Under the pieces are notes generated by a model. It made no database searches and was not told the origin of the DNA. It saw only the letters and a program-made list of their open reading frames with translations. Shown here in pieces: positions 28,588 to 29,932 of a stretch of 29,932 bases of DNA (position 1 is the first letter of the stretch; each line of letters starts with the position of its first letter). Position numbers and translations under genes: made by a program. The stretch comes from Mayfieldus sp038317345 (GTDB lineage Bacteria; Actinomycetota; Thermoleophilia; Solirubrobacterales; 70-9), in NCBI GenBank assembly GCA_038317345.1, contig JBBQBH010000035.1, positions 1 through 29,932 of the forward strand. Direction: 5' to 3'.

Positions 28588-29645
28588 AGGGATCTCGTTG
28601 CTCGTTGCTCGTTGCTCGTTGCTCGGGCTGAGACGGTCTCGGCAGTCGCATCCAGCGACAGATATTCGGGGTACGGGATCGGCTCGGTGAAGCGGGCGGC
28701 GGAGGCGATCATCGCAGCGTTGTCGGTGCAGAGCTCCGGCGCGACGAGCTTCATCCGCAGGTTGCGCTCTTCGCAGAGCCTTGACACAGCGTCGCGAAGG
28801 GGGCCGTTCGCGGCCACCCCTCCTCCCAGCGCCACGGCTTGCCACTCGTCCGAGCGAAGGGCTCGTTCCAGCTTTGCGACGAGCTGTTTGACAACCGCAG
28901 CCTGAAAGCCCGCGGCGAGGTCCGCCCGCCGGTGTCCGGTCTCGGCCTCGCCCAAGTCCCGGCAGCGGTAGACCAGCGCGGTCTTCAAGCCGCTGAAGCT
29001 GAAATCGAGGTTGGGCCCGCGGGTCATCGCGACCGGGAAGTCGAAGGCCTCGGGGTCGCCGTCGCGAGCCAGCCGCTCGATCTCCGGGCCGCCGGGGAAT
29101 CCAAGGCCGAGCAACCGCGCCGCCTTGTCGAGCGCCTCGCCCGCAGCGTCGTCCAGCGTCTGACCGAGCACTTCGTAGGAAGAGGGCTCGCGCACGGCCG
29201 CCAACAGCGTGTGGCCGCCGCTCGCCAGCAGACAAAGGAACGGCGGCTCGAGCGGATCGGGCTCGAGGAAGTTCGCCGCCACATGCCCGTGCAGATGGTC
29301 GACAGCGACCAGCGGCAGCCGCCGCGACGCGGCGAGCGCCTTGGCGCTGCTGACACCGACCAGCAGCGCACCGATCAGGCCTGGCCCGGCGGTGACGGCG
29401 ATCGCATCGACGTCGCTCAGCTGGGCCCCTGCGTCCGCGAGCGCGGCGTCGGTCACCGGTCCGATCAGTTCGAGGTGATGGCGCGATGCGACCTCCGGCA
29501 CCACCCCGCCGAACCGCTCATGGGCGGCTGCCTGCGAGGAGATCAGGTTCGACAGCACCTTCGCCCCATCGGTGACCGCGGCGCAAGTGTCGTCGCAGGA
29601 GGTCTCGAGGGCGAGGATCAGTGCACTAGGCAAAGGCGCTGGCAC
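28584..29645 (-). CDS. tsaD: tRNA N6-adenosine threonylcarbamoyltransferase TsaD
   Basis: A 353-residue essential enzyme that adds threonylcarbamoyl to A37 of tRNAs decoding ANN codons. LALETSCDDT opens the ASKHA fold. The metal-binding HLHGH has ligands His117 and His121; LASGGHTLL, ALDKAARLLGL, FSFSGLKTALV, LGGGVAANGPLR and LCTDNAAMIA (metal-ligand Asp) follow. The C-terminus SARATSNEQRATRSL is not part of the fold; it is encoded by the 7-bp tandem repeat and looks like an added tail. The start is GTG 29645, overlapping rimI by 20 bases; TTG 29633 is the alternative. tsaB and tsaE are not visible but would be expected just beyond the right edge. Confidence 0.96.
   Translation of the reverse strand: MPAPLPSALILALETSCDDTCAAVTDGAKVLSNLISSQAAAHERFGGVVPEVASRHHLELIGPVTDAALADAGAQLSDVDAIAVTAGPGLIGALLVGVSSAKALAASRRLPLVAVDHLHGHVAANFLEPDPLEPPFLCLLASGGHTLLAAVREPSSYEVLGQTLDDAAGEALDKAARLLGLGFPGGPEIERLARDGDPEAFDFPVAMTRGPNLDFSFSGLKTALVYRCRDLGEAETGHRRADLAAGFQAAVVKQLVAKLERALRSDEWQAVALGGGVAANGPLRDAVSRLCEERNLRMKLVAPELCTDNAAMIASAARFTEPIPYPEYLSLDATAETVSARATSNEQRATRSL
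28594..28625. repeat. Tandem 7-bp repeat, 4.6 copies, at the end of tsaD
   Basis: CTCGTTG is repeated exactly four times and then CTCG once more (28594-28625, 32 bases). On the minus strand it reads as CAACGAG, so the repeat is in the coding direction of tsaD. Because 7 is not a multiple of 3, successive copies cycle through all frames, encoding the RATSNEQ-type peptide at the tsaD C-terminus. Copy-number change would shift the tsaD frame near its stop and alter the distance to the glutaredoxin-like start. Confidence 0.85.
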
Positions 29646-29932
29646 GCTCGGACTCGCGCTCGTACCACATGATCACAGCGTCCTCACCGTTGTCGTGGTA
29701 ATAGCCACGGCGCGTCCCCGCCGAGCGAAAGCCGAAGCGCTCGTACATCAGAATCGCCTCGCGGTTGGACACCCGGACCTCGAGTGTGTAGGGGCTCTGC
29801 GCTCCCCCCTCCTCGAAGAGGCGGTTGATGAGCAGCGTGGCGATCCCCTGACGGCGCCGCTCAGGGTCCACGGCGACGTTCATCAAGTGCCAGATCGTGT
29901 CGTATCGCGAGCAGACCAGGTAACCGGCGAGA
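29626..29932 (-). CDS. rimI: RimI-type ribosomal-protein N-acetyltransferase, 5' end beyond window
   Basis: The frame is open to the right edge, reading LAGYLVCSRYDTIWHLMNVAVDPERRRQGIATLL, the central GNAT motif A with the acetyl-CoA-binding RRRQGIATLL. It is followed by YTLEVRVSNREAILMYERFGF (motif B) and GYYHDNGEDAVIMWYE, all typical of RimI, which acetylates ribosomal protein S18. About 102 residues are visible of the normal 150. Its 3' end overlaps tsaD by 20 bases; the rimI-tsaD order is common, usually with tsaB and tsaE upstream. An internal TTG/ATG at 29886/29883 is not the real start because motif A would be cut. Confidence 0.92.
   Translation of the reverse strand, partial: LAGYLVCSRYDTIWHLMNVAVDPERRRQGIATLLINRLFEEGGAQSPYTLEVRVSNREAILMYERFGFRSAGTRRGYYHDNGEDAVIMWYERESERASAFA

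Noticed and set aside
28594..28625. CRISPR-like repeat
   Set aside because: The 7-base units are contiguous with no spacers; this is a simple tandem repeat.

Overview
The window comes from a high-GC bacterial chromosome, most likely a deep-branching actinomycete of the Thermoleophilia (Solirubrobacterales/Gaiellales) type. This is inferred from GC-rich codon use, many GTG/TTG starts, an F420-type nitroreductase-like protein, a Rex regulator, a K+-independent H+-pyrophosphatase and several small conserved actinobacterial proteins. It cannot be proven without a search. There is no rRNA, CRISPR array or complete insertion sequence.

Left part (1-9.1 kb) is accessory in character. It holds the 5' end of a secreted protein running off the left edge, a glutamate formimidoyltransferase, and an aldo/keto reductase coupled to an F420-type nitroreductase-like protein. 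A tRNA-Met(CAT) gene follows. Its 3' half is repeated 1.9 kb downstream, framing a divergent cupin/TetR pair, which is the classic footprint of a tRNA-targeted integrative element, here without an integrase. After that come a membrane-anchored secreted protein, an epoxide-hydrolase-like enzyme, methionine sulfoxide reductase MsrA, and three small alpha+beta-barrel proteins (two SnoaL-like, one ABM-like).

Middle part (9.1-15.9 kb): a basic protein of the family often labelled plasmid stabilization, a stand-alone cyclic-nucleotide-binding domain protein, a four-cysteine mini-protein, and a heterodimeric ABC exporter. The exporter's two genes overlap, one nucleotide-binding site is degenerate, and a palindrome sits directly upstream of the first start. 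A lipoprotein and a tRNA-Gln(CTG) close this part.

Right part (16.0-29.9 kb) is almost entirely on the minus strand. Transcription would run from hppA (H+-pyrophosphatase) through an FMN-dependent 2-hydroxyacid oxidase, two paralogous APC permeases each carrying a C-terminal Usp domain (with a 64-residue membrane protein between them), two TrkA-type NAD-binding regulators and a ferredoxin-reductase-like flavoprotein. This looks like an ion/solute transport and membrane-energy module. Upstream of it lies a second tightly packed chain with 4-base overlaps: rimI (partial), tsaD, a glutaredoxin-like gene, rex, a YbdK-type carboxylate-amine ligase and a DUF1844 protein. A 7-bp tandem repeat encodes the end of tsaD.

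The observations most worth following are the tRNA-framed islet with inverted copies of the anticodon-arm sequence, the APC-Usp/TrkA cluster as a possible cation importer, and the palindrome in front of the asymmetric ABC exporter.
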